A model generated the notes under the pieces. The model ran no database searches. It worked only from the letters and a program-made list of their open reading frames with translations, and was not told where the DNA came from. This document shows positions 1 to 5,363 of a DNA stretch of 6,374 bases, one piece after another. Where the stretch lies: NCBI GenBank assembly GCA_946221975.1, contig CAMIGT010000085.1:1-6374 (forward strand). Direction: 5' to 3'. The stretch is from an uncultured Blastococcus sp. (GTDB taxonomy: Bacteria; Actinomycetota; Actinomycetes; Mycobacteriales; Antricoccaceae). The position numbers and the translations under genes are program-made. Numbering within the stretch: position 1 is the first letter of the stretch; every line of letters starts with the position of its first letter.

Positions 1-112
1 TCTCGACGCGCTCAGGCGCTGGGCGCCTTCCCGGCTCGACCACCAATGGGCGGGGTCTCGACGACCGCTCGGTCGCTAACGCTCCCTCACTGCTCGACCA
101 CCAATTGGGCGG
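1..112. repeat. Tandem pair of an intergenic repeat (CTCGACCACC type)
   Basis: Two imperfect copies of a unit of roughly 55-60 bases stand head to tail. TCTCGACG occurs at 1-8 and again at 56-63. GCTCGACCACCAAT followed by GGGCGG occurs at 34-53 and, with one extra T, at 92-112. The segment between these conserved ends differs in the two copies; in the second it holds a small dyad, CGACC/GGTCG (62-66 with 71-75). The second copy also carries the palindrome CCAATTGG (101-108). No coding signal is convincing here. From general knowledge, many actinobacterial genomes carry dispersed intergenic repeats with CTCGA/TCTCGA ends and a CCACC tail, and I infer that this is one. It lies just past the stop codon of the minus-strand transporter gene. 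Its left edge may continue outside the window. Confidence 0.6.
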
Positions 113-122
113 TCGCGGGGAG

Positions 123-881
123 TTAGAGAGTGTCGAGGAAGAGCTTGATGGCGAGCAGGATGCCGGCGATCGCGATCATGATCCGCACCGGTCGCTCCGG
201 CAGCCGCCTCAGCAGCTTCGGGCCGATGAACGAGCCGATGATGCCGCCTACCGCGATACACAGCGCCGCACCCCAGTGCGGCTCGCCGAAGGTCAGGAAG
301 AACAGCGTGGCGCTGAGGTTCGAGGCGCCCAGCATCACGTTCTTCTCGGCGTTGTTGTAGGCCAACGAGTCGCTTGAGCTCAGCATCAGCCACGCCAGCA
401 GGATCACCCCGGCCGCCGCACCGAAGTAGCCGCCGTACGTCGCAACCAGGGCGAGTACGACGAAGAACACCGGACCGCTGTGCGGGATCGCCCGACCCTT
501 CGTGGCGGCGTAGCGCTGAATCTCCTCGCGAAACAGCAGTAACAGCGACGCGCCGCCGATCAGCCACGGGACGACGCGCTCAAAGCTGCCCGGTGGCCCG
601 GCCAGCAACAACCAGCCGCCGACCGAGCCGAACACAGCGAAGACGGCGATCCGCGGCCAGAGCCTGCGCCACGTGCCGCGCAGCTCCGGACGCGTCGCGG
701 CCAACGATCCGATCGCCGAGGCGGTCAGCCCCGCCGTGTTGGTGACGTTGGCGGTTACCGGCGGCAGGCCGAACGCGAGCAGCGCCGGATAGCTGACCAG
801 CGAGGCCAGACCGGCGATCGTGCTGAGAAGTCCGGCGCCGATTCCGGCGGCCACGAGGGCCGTGATGTTGAGCAGACTCAA
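123..881 (-). CDS. TauE/SafE-type membrane transporter (sulfite exporter family)
   Basis: A 252-aa hydrophobic protein with about seven to eight predicted membrane segments (near residues 4-24, 32-60, 76-94, 104-119, 135-165, 187-199, 202-222 and 232-250). It shows the internal repeat of the TauE/SafE family: the N-terminal half has GAGLLSTIAG (15-24) followed by YPALLAFGLPPVTAN (31-45), and the second half has YGGYFGAAAG (149-158) followed by LAYNNAEKNVMLGASN (173-188). Members export small organic or sulfur anions such as sulfite or sulfoacetate, but most are unassigned and the substrate here cannot be told. The start is TTG at 881: the only upstream in-frame codons before a stop are non-start codons, and AGGAG lies 12 bases before it. 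The spacing is a little long, so a GTG nine codons downstream is possible. It follows the serine hydrolase gene with 15 bases between them, so the two are probably cotranscribed. The family assignment is good; the substrate is unknown. Confidence 0.85.
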   Translation of the reverse strand: MSLLNITALVAAGIGAGLLSTIAGLASLVSYPALLAFGLPPVTANVTNTAGLTASAIGSLAATRPELRGTWRRLWPRIAVFAVFGSVGGWLLLAGPPGSFERVVPWLIGGASLLLLFREEIQRYAATKGRAIPHSGPVFFVVLALVATYGGYFGAAAGVILLAWLMLSSSDSLAYNNAEKNVMLGASNLSATLFFLTFGEPHWGAALCIAVGGIIGSFIGPKLLRRLPERPVRIMIAIAGILLAIKLFLDTL

Positions 882-893
882 CGTGGGCGAGCG

Positions 894-898
894 CTCCT
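894..898 (-). promoter_or_regulatory. Ribosome binding site overlapping upstream stop codon
   Basis: On the minus strand the sequence reads TAGGAG. TAG (899-897) is the stop of the hydrolase gene and AGGAG (898-894) is the only Shine-Dalgarno-like stretch before the transporter's TTG start at 881, 12 bases away. This arrangement suggests that ribosomes finishing the hydrolase help initiate the transporter. Confidence 0.5.
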
Positions 899-2153
899 AG
901 TCAACGAGCGACTGGTAGATCAGCTGATGCAACTGCGTGCGGATCGGGAAGGTGCTCGATGGCAGCAGCTGGGTCATGAAGATGACGGTGAGGTCCTCAA
1001 GCGGATCGACCCAGAATGCCGTACTCGCCGCACCGCCCCAGGCAAACTCGCCCGGCGAGCTCAACGTGCCGTAGGCCGCCGGGTCCATCACCACCGAGAA
1101 GCCCAGTCCGAACCCGACCCCGTCGTATCGGGTCTCCGAGAACAGCGGGATGCCGACCTGCTCGAGGTCCTGGTCGCCCGGCAGCGAGTTCATCGTCATG
1201 AAGTCCAGCGTGCGGTTGCCGAGCAGCCGGCCCCCGTCGTACTCCCCGCCGCGGCGCAACATCTCGCAGAACTTCCCATAGTCGTCCGTGGTCGAGACCA
1301 GTCCCCCACCGCCGGACAGCATGTCTGCGCCACGCGTCTTGAAGGCGTCGCCGAAAGCGTCGTTGCGGGTCGCCTTACCCGTGCGCGGATCGGGGATATA
1401 CAAGGCCGCAAGCCGCTCGGCGTGCTCATCGCGGTAGTGGAACGTCGTGTCCGACATGCCCAACGGGCCGAAAATCCGCTCGTCAAAGAACTTATCGAGA
1501 CTCATGCCCGAGCACACCTCGACAAGGCGGCCGAGTACGTCGGTGGCCACGCTGTAGTTCCACTTCGTGCCCGGATCAAAGCGCAGCGGCATACTGGCCC
1601 AGTCATCGACGCACGCAGCGAGGTCCTTGCCGGGCGGGGTACCCCACTCGTAGCCGCGACTGCGGTAGATCTCGTCCTGCACGTGCACGTGATGGAAGCC
1701 GTAGGTCAGGCCCGAGGTGTGGTTGAGCAGGTGGCGAATCTCGATCGGGTTGGCTGCCGGACGCAGCTTGGGCTTCAGCGCGTTTCCGGCCTCGTAGACC
1801 TGCATGTCCGCAAAGGAGGGGAGGTAGCGCGACACCGGGTCGGTCAGTTCGAAGGCGCCCTCTTCGTAGAGCATCATCGTCGCCACCGACGTGACCGGCT
1901 TGGTCATGGAGTAGATCCGAAAGACCGTGTCGTCCTCGATCGGGAGGTCCGCCTCGATATCGCGCTTGCCGTAGCTGCTGCGATGCGCCACCTCACCGTG
2001 CCGGGCCAGCTGCAGCTGCCAGCCAGGCAGCTTCCCGTCATCGACGTACGTCCGTAGGAAGCTGTCGATGCGCTCCAGGCGCTCCGGGTCGAAGCCGAGG
2101 TCGGCGGGGTCAGTCGTGGCTGGACGGGCAGTCGCCTGCGAGGTCGAGGTCAT
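897..2153 (-). CDS. Serine hydrolase, class C beta-lactamase/family VIII esterase type
   Basis: A 418-aa protein of the beta-lactamase-related serine hydrolase superfamily (Pfam Beta-lactamase), the usual length for family VIII esterases. The nucleophile motif S-x-x-K is Ser82-Met-Thr-Lys85 in RIYSMTKPVTSV. The second-motif tyrosine is Tyr200 in WNYSVATDVLGRL, and the third motif is Trp-Gly-Gly at 372-374 (FAWGGAAST) in place of Lys-Thr-Gly. HLLNHTSGLTYGF (141-153) is a further family hallmark. YSx without the usual Asn and a WGG third motif resemble esterases such as EstB rather than true AmpC lactamases, so the likely reaction is hydrolysis of small esters; the natural substrate is unknown. 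No signal peptide is visible, so it is probably cytoplasmic. The start is ATG at 2153, backed by AAAGGA eight bases upstream. The frame stays open for 24 more codons to 2225, but that part (MAALRRLRWPS...) lacks such support and looks non-coding. It is first in a leftward unit with the TauE-like gene. Confidence 0.92.
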   Translation of the reverse strand: MTSTSQATARPATTDPADLGFDPERLERIDSFLRTYVDDGKLPGWQLQLARHGEVAHRSSYGKRDIEADLPIEDDTVFRIYSMTKPVTSVATMMLYEEGAFELTDPVSRYLPSFADMQVYEAGNALKPKLRPAANPIEIRHLLNHTSGLTYGFHHVHVQDEIYRSRGYEWGTPPGKDLAACVDDWASMPLRFDPGTKWNYSVATDVLGRLVEVCSGMSLDKFFDERIFGPLGMSDTTFHYRDEHAERLAALYIPDPRTGKATRNDAFGDAFKTRGADMLSGGGGLVSTTDDYGKFCEMLRRGGEYDGGRLLGNRTLDFMTMNSLPGDQDLEQVGIPLFSETRYDGVGFGLGFSVVMDPAAYGTLSSPGEFAWGGAASTAFWVDPLEDLTVIFMTQLLPSSTFPIRTQLHQLIYQSLVD

Positions 2154-2279
2154 CAGCGGATTCCTTTCACCGAAGGACAGTGCGAAATGGAGCGAAGGCC
2201 AGCGCAACCGCCGCAAGGCGGCCAACGGGACGCTAGTTGCACGCTATGCCATAAGGATGACAAGTCATAGGGTGAGTCC
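2154..2279. promoter_or_regulatory. Divergent intergenic region with small repeats
   Basis: This 126-base spacer separates the leftward hydrolase and the rightward exporter, so promoters for both must lie here or nearby. Visible elements: a GC hairpin GCCGC-AAG-GCGGC (2210-2222); a direct repeat ACGCTA (2230-2235 and 2241-2246), 11 bases apart, or one helical turn; and an inverted repeat ATGAC-AA-GTCAT (2257-2268). The last lies 11 bases before the exporter start, just before its ribosome binding site (AGGGTGA, 2269-2275). CTATG/CATAG (2244-2248, 2266-2270) adds a further short dyad. I could not place a convincing -35/-10 pair on either strand. The inverted repeat is a plausible operator, but this is inference from symmetry and position only. 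Confidence 0.4.
2162..2167 (-). promoter_or_regulatory. Ribosome binding site fixing the hydrolase start
   Basis: AAAGGA on the minus strand lies eight bases before the ATG at 2153-2151. Spacing and composition are good, and this is why the start at 2153 is preferred over the longer frame reaching 2225. Confidence 0.7.
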
Positions 2280-3170
2280 ATGACGAGACGCGACATGCTG
2301 TTAGCGGCTCTCGTCGCCGCCATCTGGGGCTTCAACTTCGTCGTCTCGGCACTCATCCTGGACAAGCTCCCACCGTTCCTGTTCACCGGGCTGCGGTTCC
2401 TACTCGTCGCGATCCCGGCGGTCTTCTTCATCAAGCGCCCCACAAGCGGCTGGCGGGCCGTCATCGGTGTCGGGATCGGAATCGGCGTCGTCCAGTTCGG
2501 CCTGATGTTCTGGGCGATGCACCTGGGCATCACCGCCGGCCTCGCCTCACTGCTCATCCAGCTGGTCACGATCTTCACCGTCGTACTCGCGGTTCTGGTG
2601 CTGAAAGAGACGCCCAGCCGCATGCAGGTCATCGGTGTCGTGGTCGGGCTAATTGGTCTCGCCGTCATCGCGCTCGGACGAGACGCATCCACGCCGTTCA
2701 TCCCGATCCTGATGATGGTCGGCGCCGCCCTCGGCTGGGCCAGCGCCAACATCATCATGCGCAAGAGCGGCGAGACGTCCGGACTGTCGATCGCGGTCTG
2801 GTCGGCGCTCGTCTCGCCGATCCCGATGTTCATCGCGCCGTACGTCGTGGACGGTCCTGCGGCGATCAGTGCGGCGCTCGGTGCGATCGACTGGCTCACC
2901 GTCCTGGAGTTCATCTACTCCTCGACCGTCGCCACGCTCGCGTCGTTTGCGGTCTGGATGAACCTCATGTCGCGCTACCCCGCCTCGACCGTCGCTCCGT
3001 GGTCACTGGTGACACCGCCGGTCGGTATGGTCTCGGGCTGGTTGGTCCTCGACGAGGTGCCCGGCGCGTTCGAGATCGTCGGCGCCGCAGTCATTCTGCT
3101 CGGCGTCCTGCTCGCGAGCATCGGCCAGCGCAGACCGGCGGCAACCCGTCAGGGCGCACCGTCAGGCTAG
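2280..3170 (+). CDS. EamA-family (DMT) exporter, similar to the O-acetylserine/cysteine exporter EamA
   Basis: A 296-aa inner-membrane protein with about ten hydrophobic segments arranged as two EamA repeats (about residues 5-131 and 141-281). The start resembles E. coli EamA (YdeD): an Arg-rich first few residues, then AAIWGFNFVVS (13-23), LPPFLFTGLRFLLVAIPAVFF (30-50) and LGITAGLASLLIQ (82-94). The first repeat has the family's LKE (108-110), and the second has RYPASTVAPWSLVTP (232-246) with LDE (257-259). EamA exports cysteine-pathway metabolites, and other drug/metabolite transporters move amino acids or drugs, so the substrate remains open. The ATG at 2280 is preceded by AGGGTGA, a good ribosome binding site. 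The stop lies 20 bases before the gluQ ATG, so the gene probably leads the rightward operon. The C-terminal tail (QRRPAATRQGAPSG) is polar and likely cytoplasmic. The family is secure; the specific EamA role is likely but not shown. Confidence 0.9.
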   Translation: MTRRDMLLAALVAAIWGFNFVVSALILDKLPPFLFTGLRFLLVAIPAVFFIKRPTSGWRAVIGVGIGIGVVQFGLMFWAMHLGITAGLASLLIQLVTIFTVVLAVLVLKETPSRMQVIGVVVGLIGLAVIALGRDASTPFIPILMMVGAALGWASANIIMRKSGETSGLSIAVWSALVSPIPMFIAPYVVDGPAAISAALGAIDWLTVLEFIYSSTVATLASFAVWMNLMSRYPASTVAPWSLVTPPVGMVSGWLVLDEVPGAFEIVGAAVILLGVLLASIGQRRPAATRQGAPSG

Positions 3171-3190
3171 GCGTGGCAGACTCGCGGGCG

Positions 3191-4105
3191 ATGACGACCG
3201 GACGCTACGCACCCAGCCCCACCGGCGACCTGCACCTGGGAAACCTGCGGACCGCCGTACTCGCCTGGCTCTGGGCGCGACGCGATGGCGGCAGATTCCT
3301 GGTCCGGGTGGAGGACCTCGACACCCAACGCAGCCGCGACGAGTACGCCGAACGCCAGCTGGCCGCCCTCGCCGCCCTCGGCATCGACTGGGACGGCGAG
3401 ATCGTCTACCAGTCGACTCGCGATGCGGCGTACCGATCAGCCCTCGCGTCGCTGACCGAGGCCGGCGCCACCTTCGAATGCTTCTGTACCCGAAGGGAGA
3501 TTCGCGAGGCGCAGTCGGCGCCGCACGAACCGACCGACCGCTACCCGGGGACCTGCCGCGACCTCGGCGCGGCCGAGCGCGAGCGACGCCGAGCCGAAGG
3601 ACGACCGCCGACGATCCGGCTGCGCGGCGACGACGCCGAGTTCGCCTGGGACGACCTGGTCCTCGGGCCGCAGCGTGGCGTCGCCGACGACGTGCCGCTG
3701 CAGCGGTTTGACGGCGCGATCGCCTACAACCTCGCCGTCGTCGTCGATGATCTGTGGCAGGGCGTCGACCAGGTGGTCCGCGGCGACGACCTCGTCAGCG
3801 CCACACCGAGCCAGCTCGCGCTCACCGAAGCCCTGGGCGGTACGCCGCCCACCTACGGGCACGTCCCACTCGTGCTCGGTCCGACCGGTGCCCGGCTCGC
3901 AAAGCGCGACGGCGCGGTCACTATGACCGACCTCAGCGCGCAGGGGGTGGACGCCGCCGACGTCGTCGCCTGGATCGCCCGCTCGCTACGACCGGCCGTT
4001 GCCCCCGACGCTCGCACGGCCGCGCAGCTACGTGCGTCGTTTGAGCCCGCCCGGCTTCCCCACGCTGCAGTCACGTGGCATGACGGTGATGAGATGGTCG
4101 AGTGA
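3191..4105 (+). CDS. gluQ: Glutamyl-queuosine tRNA(Asp) synthetase (GluQRS)
   Basis: A 304-aa paralogue of the glutamyl-tRNA synthetase catalytic domain without an anticodon-binding domain (full GluRS is near 470-500 aa). GluQRS activates glutamate with ATP and transfers it to queuosine-34 of tRNA(Asp). Visible motifs: GRYAPSPTGDLHLGNLRTA at the N-terminus with the HIGH-type His15-Leu-Gly-Asn18; RVEDLD (39-44); a zinc site Cys97-x-Cys99, Tyr118 and Cys122, the arrangement known for the E. coli enzyme; and the KMSKS-type loop RLAKRDGA (235-242). That loop has Ala237 where GltX of E. coli has Ser239 in KLSKR. The start chosen is ATG 3191, where family similarity begins. GTG at 3173 (six residues earlier, AGG six bases before it) is equally possible. 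The open frame back to 2999 overlaps the exporter and is not family-like. The stop overlaps the next gene by four bases (GTGA). The identification is firm. Confidence 0.95.
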   Translation: MTTGRYAPSPTGDLHLGNLRTAVLAWLWARRDGGRFLVRVEDLDTQRSRDEYAERQLAALAALGIDWDGEIVYQSTRDAAYRSALASLTEAGATFECFCTRREIREAQSAPHEPTDRYPGTCRDLGAAERERRRAEGRPPTIRLRGDDAEFAWDDLVLGPQRGVADDVPLQRFDGAIAYNLAVVVDDLWQGVDQVVRGDDLVSATPSQLALTEALGGTPPTYGHVPLVLGPTGARLAKRDGAVTMTDLSAQGVDAADVVAWIARSLRPAVAPDARTAAQLRASFEPARLPHAAVTWHDGDEMVE

Positions 4106-4872
4106 CTGACCAACTGCCGACCGTCCAGGCGCTGCGGTACGTCGTACCCCTGCGAGAAGGCGGATCGTTGCCCGGAATCGTCGAGGCCGATGACCTCGGC
4201 ACCTACGTGGTGAAGTTCGCCGGCGCCGGGCAAGGCCCTCGGGTGCTCGCCGCCGAGATCATCGCCGCCCACCTCGCTCGCGCGATCGGGCTACGCGTGC
4301 CGCAGCTCGCGCTCGTCGCGCTGCCCGAGGCGATCGCGAAGTACGAGGCCGACGAGGAAGCCCAGGACCTGCTGACCGCCAGCATCGGGATCAACCTCGG
4401 CAGCGACTTCCTGCCCGGCGCGCTCGCCTTCGAACCGACCAGCGCCATCGACGAGGACACCGCCGCTCGGATCCTCTGGCTCGACGGTCTGCTGCTGAAC
4501 ATCGACCGCTCCTGGCACAACCCCAACCTGCTCGTGTGGCACCGCACGGTGTGGTGCATCGACCATGGCGCCAGCCTGTACTTCCACCACTCCTGGGAGA
4601 ACGCGGTCGACCCGGCACGGGTGGCGACACTCCCCTACGACTACGCCGATCACGTGCTGGCCGATCGCGCGACGCTGACCGCCGAGATCGCCGCGCGCCT
4701 GCGGACGATCGTGACTGACGACGTGATTGCCCAGGCCTGCGCCTTGGTCCCCGACGCGTGGCTGCTCCCGACCGCCCGCGGCAGCGATCCGGATCTGGTG
4801 CGTGCGGCCTACGTCGAGTGCATCACTGCTCGGCGGGACGCACCCGGGTGGCTTCCGGCGGTGACCGCATGA
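4102..4872 (+). CDS. Short HipA-like protein kinase
   Basis: A 256-aa protein that I read as a HipA-like kinase domain of the compact HipA_2 type; classical HipA is about 440 aa. Supporting residues: Lys38 in YVVKFAGAGQGPR (35-47), the expected ATP-binding lysine next to a glycine-rich stretch; a catalytic loop LLLNIDRSWHNPNLL (130-144) with Asp135 and Asn140, five apart as Asp309/Asn314 in E. coli HipA; and Asp154 in CIDHGASL (152-159) as metal ligand, like HipA Asp332. IGINLGSDFLPGA (95-107) is a likely linker/hinge. The N-terminal subdomain that precedes the kinase core in HipA is absent, and no HipB-type DNA-binding gene is adjacent. The start is GTG 4102: an in-frame TGA at 4090-4092 excludes anything longer. 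It overlaps gluQ by four bases and the next gene by four bases (ATGA), so all three are probably translated as a coupled set. Protein kinase activity is inferred; the target is unknown. Sugar- or lipid-kinase-like folds are the main alternative. Confidence 0.8.
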   Translation: MTDQLPTVQALRYVVPLREGGSLPGIVEADDLGTYVVKFAGAGQGPRVLAAEIIAAHLARAIGLRVPQLALVALPEAIAKYEADEEAQDLLTASIGINLGSDFLPGALAFEPTSAIDEDTAARILWLDGLLLNIDRSWHNPNLLVWHRTVWCIDHGASLYFHHSWENAVDPARVATLPYDYADHVLADRATLTAEIAARLRTIVTDDVIAQACALVPDAWLLPTARGSDPDLVRAAYVECITARRDAPGWLPAVTA

Positions 4873-5270
4873 CGTCGAGACCGCACGTCGCCTACCGGTA
4901 CGCCGTCATTCGCGCCGTGCCGCGCGCCGACCGCGAGGAGTTCCTGAACATCGGCGTTGTGCTCTACTGCCAGTCGGCAGGATTCTTAGGCGCCCGGTTT
5001 GACGGCGACCTCGAGAGGTTGCGCGTGCTCGGTCTCGGTGACGACGACCTCGACGGCGTACTCGCGAGCATCGCCGCCATAGAAGCGATGTGCGCGGGAT
5101 CGGATCAGGCCCGCGCGGTTGCCGGGCGGTCACAGGCATTCCGCTTCGGGCACATCACGGCACCGCGCTCTACCGTCGTCCGCGCCGGACCGTCACATGG
5201 CGGGGTCACCGCAGACCCGCAAGCCTCGCTCGACGAGCTTTACGCTGCGTTGGTTGCCCGCGCTCGATAG
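4869..5270 (+). CDS. DUF3037 family protein
   Basis: A 133-aa soluble protein matching my recollection of DUF3037: YRYAVIRAVPRADREEFLNIGVVLYC (9-34), then FGHITAPRSTVV (93-104) and SHGGVTADP (109-117), followed by a C-terminal amphipathic helix. No function is established to my knowledge. Charged residues in the conserved blocks (Arg15, Arg19, Glu24, Arg100, His110) could form a binding or active site. The start is ATG 4869, inside the stop of the kinase gene (ATGA overlap), and the family-like sequence begins within ten residues. The frame is open back to 4758, but that part is antisense-like and out of character. From general knowledge, DUF3037 genes are often found beside HipA_2-type kinase genes, so I infer a two-component module with DUF3037 as partner, substrate, regulator or possible antidote. 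It has no membrane segment or signal peptide. Confidence 0.85.
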   Translation: MTSRPHVAYRYAVIRAVPRADREEFLNIGVVLYCQSAGFLGARFDGDLERLRVLGLGDDDLDGVLASIAAIEAMCAGSDQARAVAGRSQAFRFGHITAPRSTVVRAGPSHGGVTADPQASLDELYAALVARAR

Positions 5271-5287
5271 CGGTCGGCGCCCAACCG
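5271..5287 (+). terminator. Hairpin directly after the DUF3037 stop, possible terminator
   Basis: CGGTCGG (5271-5277) can pair with CCAACCG (5281-5287) around a three-base loop, seven positions with one C/A mismatch. It starts at the base after the stop codon. There is no T-rich tail, so it would be a weak or U-less terminator at best. An overlapping dyad, CAACC-GGT-GGTTG (5282-5294), would compete with it and could instead be an operator next to the promoter at 5293-5301. Confidence 0.3.
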
Positions 5288-5292
5288 GTGGT

Positions 5293-5301
5293 TGCTAGAA
5301 T
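5293..5301 (+). promoter_or_regulatory. Candidate extended -10 promoter of the yhhQ-type gene
   Basis: TGC followed by TAGAAT (5296-5301) fits the extended -10 form TGN-TANNNT, with five of six bases of TATAAT. No good -35 hexamer lies 16-18 bases upstream, as is common with extended -10 promoters. Transcription would start near 5307-5309, giving a leader of about 55 bases. The dyad CAACC/GGTTG (5282-5294) overlaps the TG of the motif and is a possible repressor site. Confidence 0.5.
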
Positions 5302-5307
5302 CTTGCA

Positions 5308-5327
5308 CGCGTTGGGGCAGCAACGCG
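5308..5327 (+). promoter_or_regulatory. Leader hairpin upstream of the yhhQ-type gene
   Basis: CGCGTTG (5308-5314) and CAACGCG (5321-5327) form a perfect seven-base-pair stem closing a GGGCAG loop. It would sit at or very near the 5' end of a transcript from the -10 at 5296-5301. GTTGGG (5311-5316) can alternatively pair with TCCAAC (5340-5345), five Watson-Crick pairs plus one G-T, so two exclusive folds exist. The ribosome binding site (GAAGG, 5349-5353) lies just beyond. It may be a regulatory leader, a transcript-stabilising hairpin or a terminator of the upstream unit; it does not match a preQ1 riboswitch that I can recognise. Confidence 0.4.
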
Positions 5328-5363
5328 CCCATCTTGTCGTCCAACAACGAAGGTTCGCCTGCA

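Noticed and set aside
927..2057. 376-codon open frame on the plus strand
   Set aside because: It lies fully antisense to the serine hydrolase, whose motifs are clear. The translation is Arg/Val/His-rich without domain-like pattern, as expected of a shadow frame in high-GC DNA.
2153..2914. 253-codon open frame on the minus strand
   Set aside because: It is antisense to the EamA-type exporter and runs into the hydrolase leader. Its Met/Thr/Ser-rich composition is what the reverse of a membrane-protein gene gives.
2999..3190. Longer N-terminus for GluQRS
   Set aside because: It overlaps the exporter gene in another frame and is Arg/Gly-rich. Family similarity begins only at GRYAPSPTGDLHLGN, so the start is near 3191 (or GTG 3173).
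3437..3862. 141-codon minus-strand frame inside gluQ
   Set aside because: It is antisense to a well-conserved gene, with no ribosome binding site or recognisable domain.
5308..5330. H-type pseudoknot (preQ1-I-like) formed by loop GGG with the CCC after the stem
   Set aside because: The connecting loops would be zero bases long across a seven-base-pair stem, which is sterically not possible, and the A-rich tail of preQ1-I aptamers is missing.
5292..5363. TTG start giving 24 extra residues to the yhhQ-type protein
   Set aside because: The extension crosses the -10 box and the leader hairpin. ATG 5364 has its own ribosome binding site.
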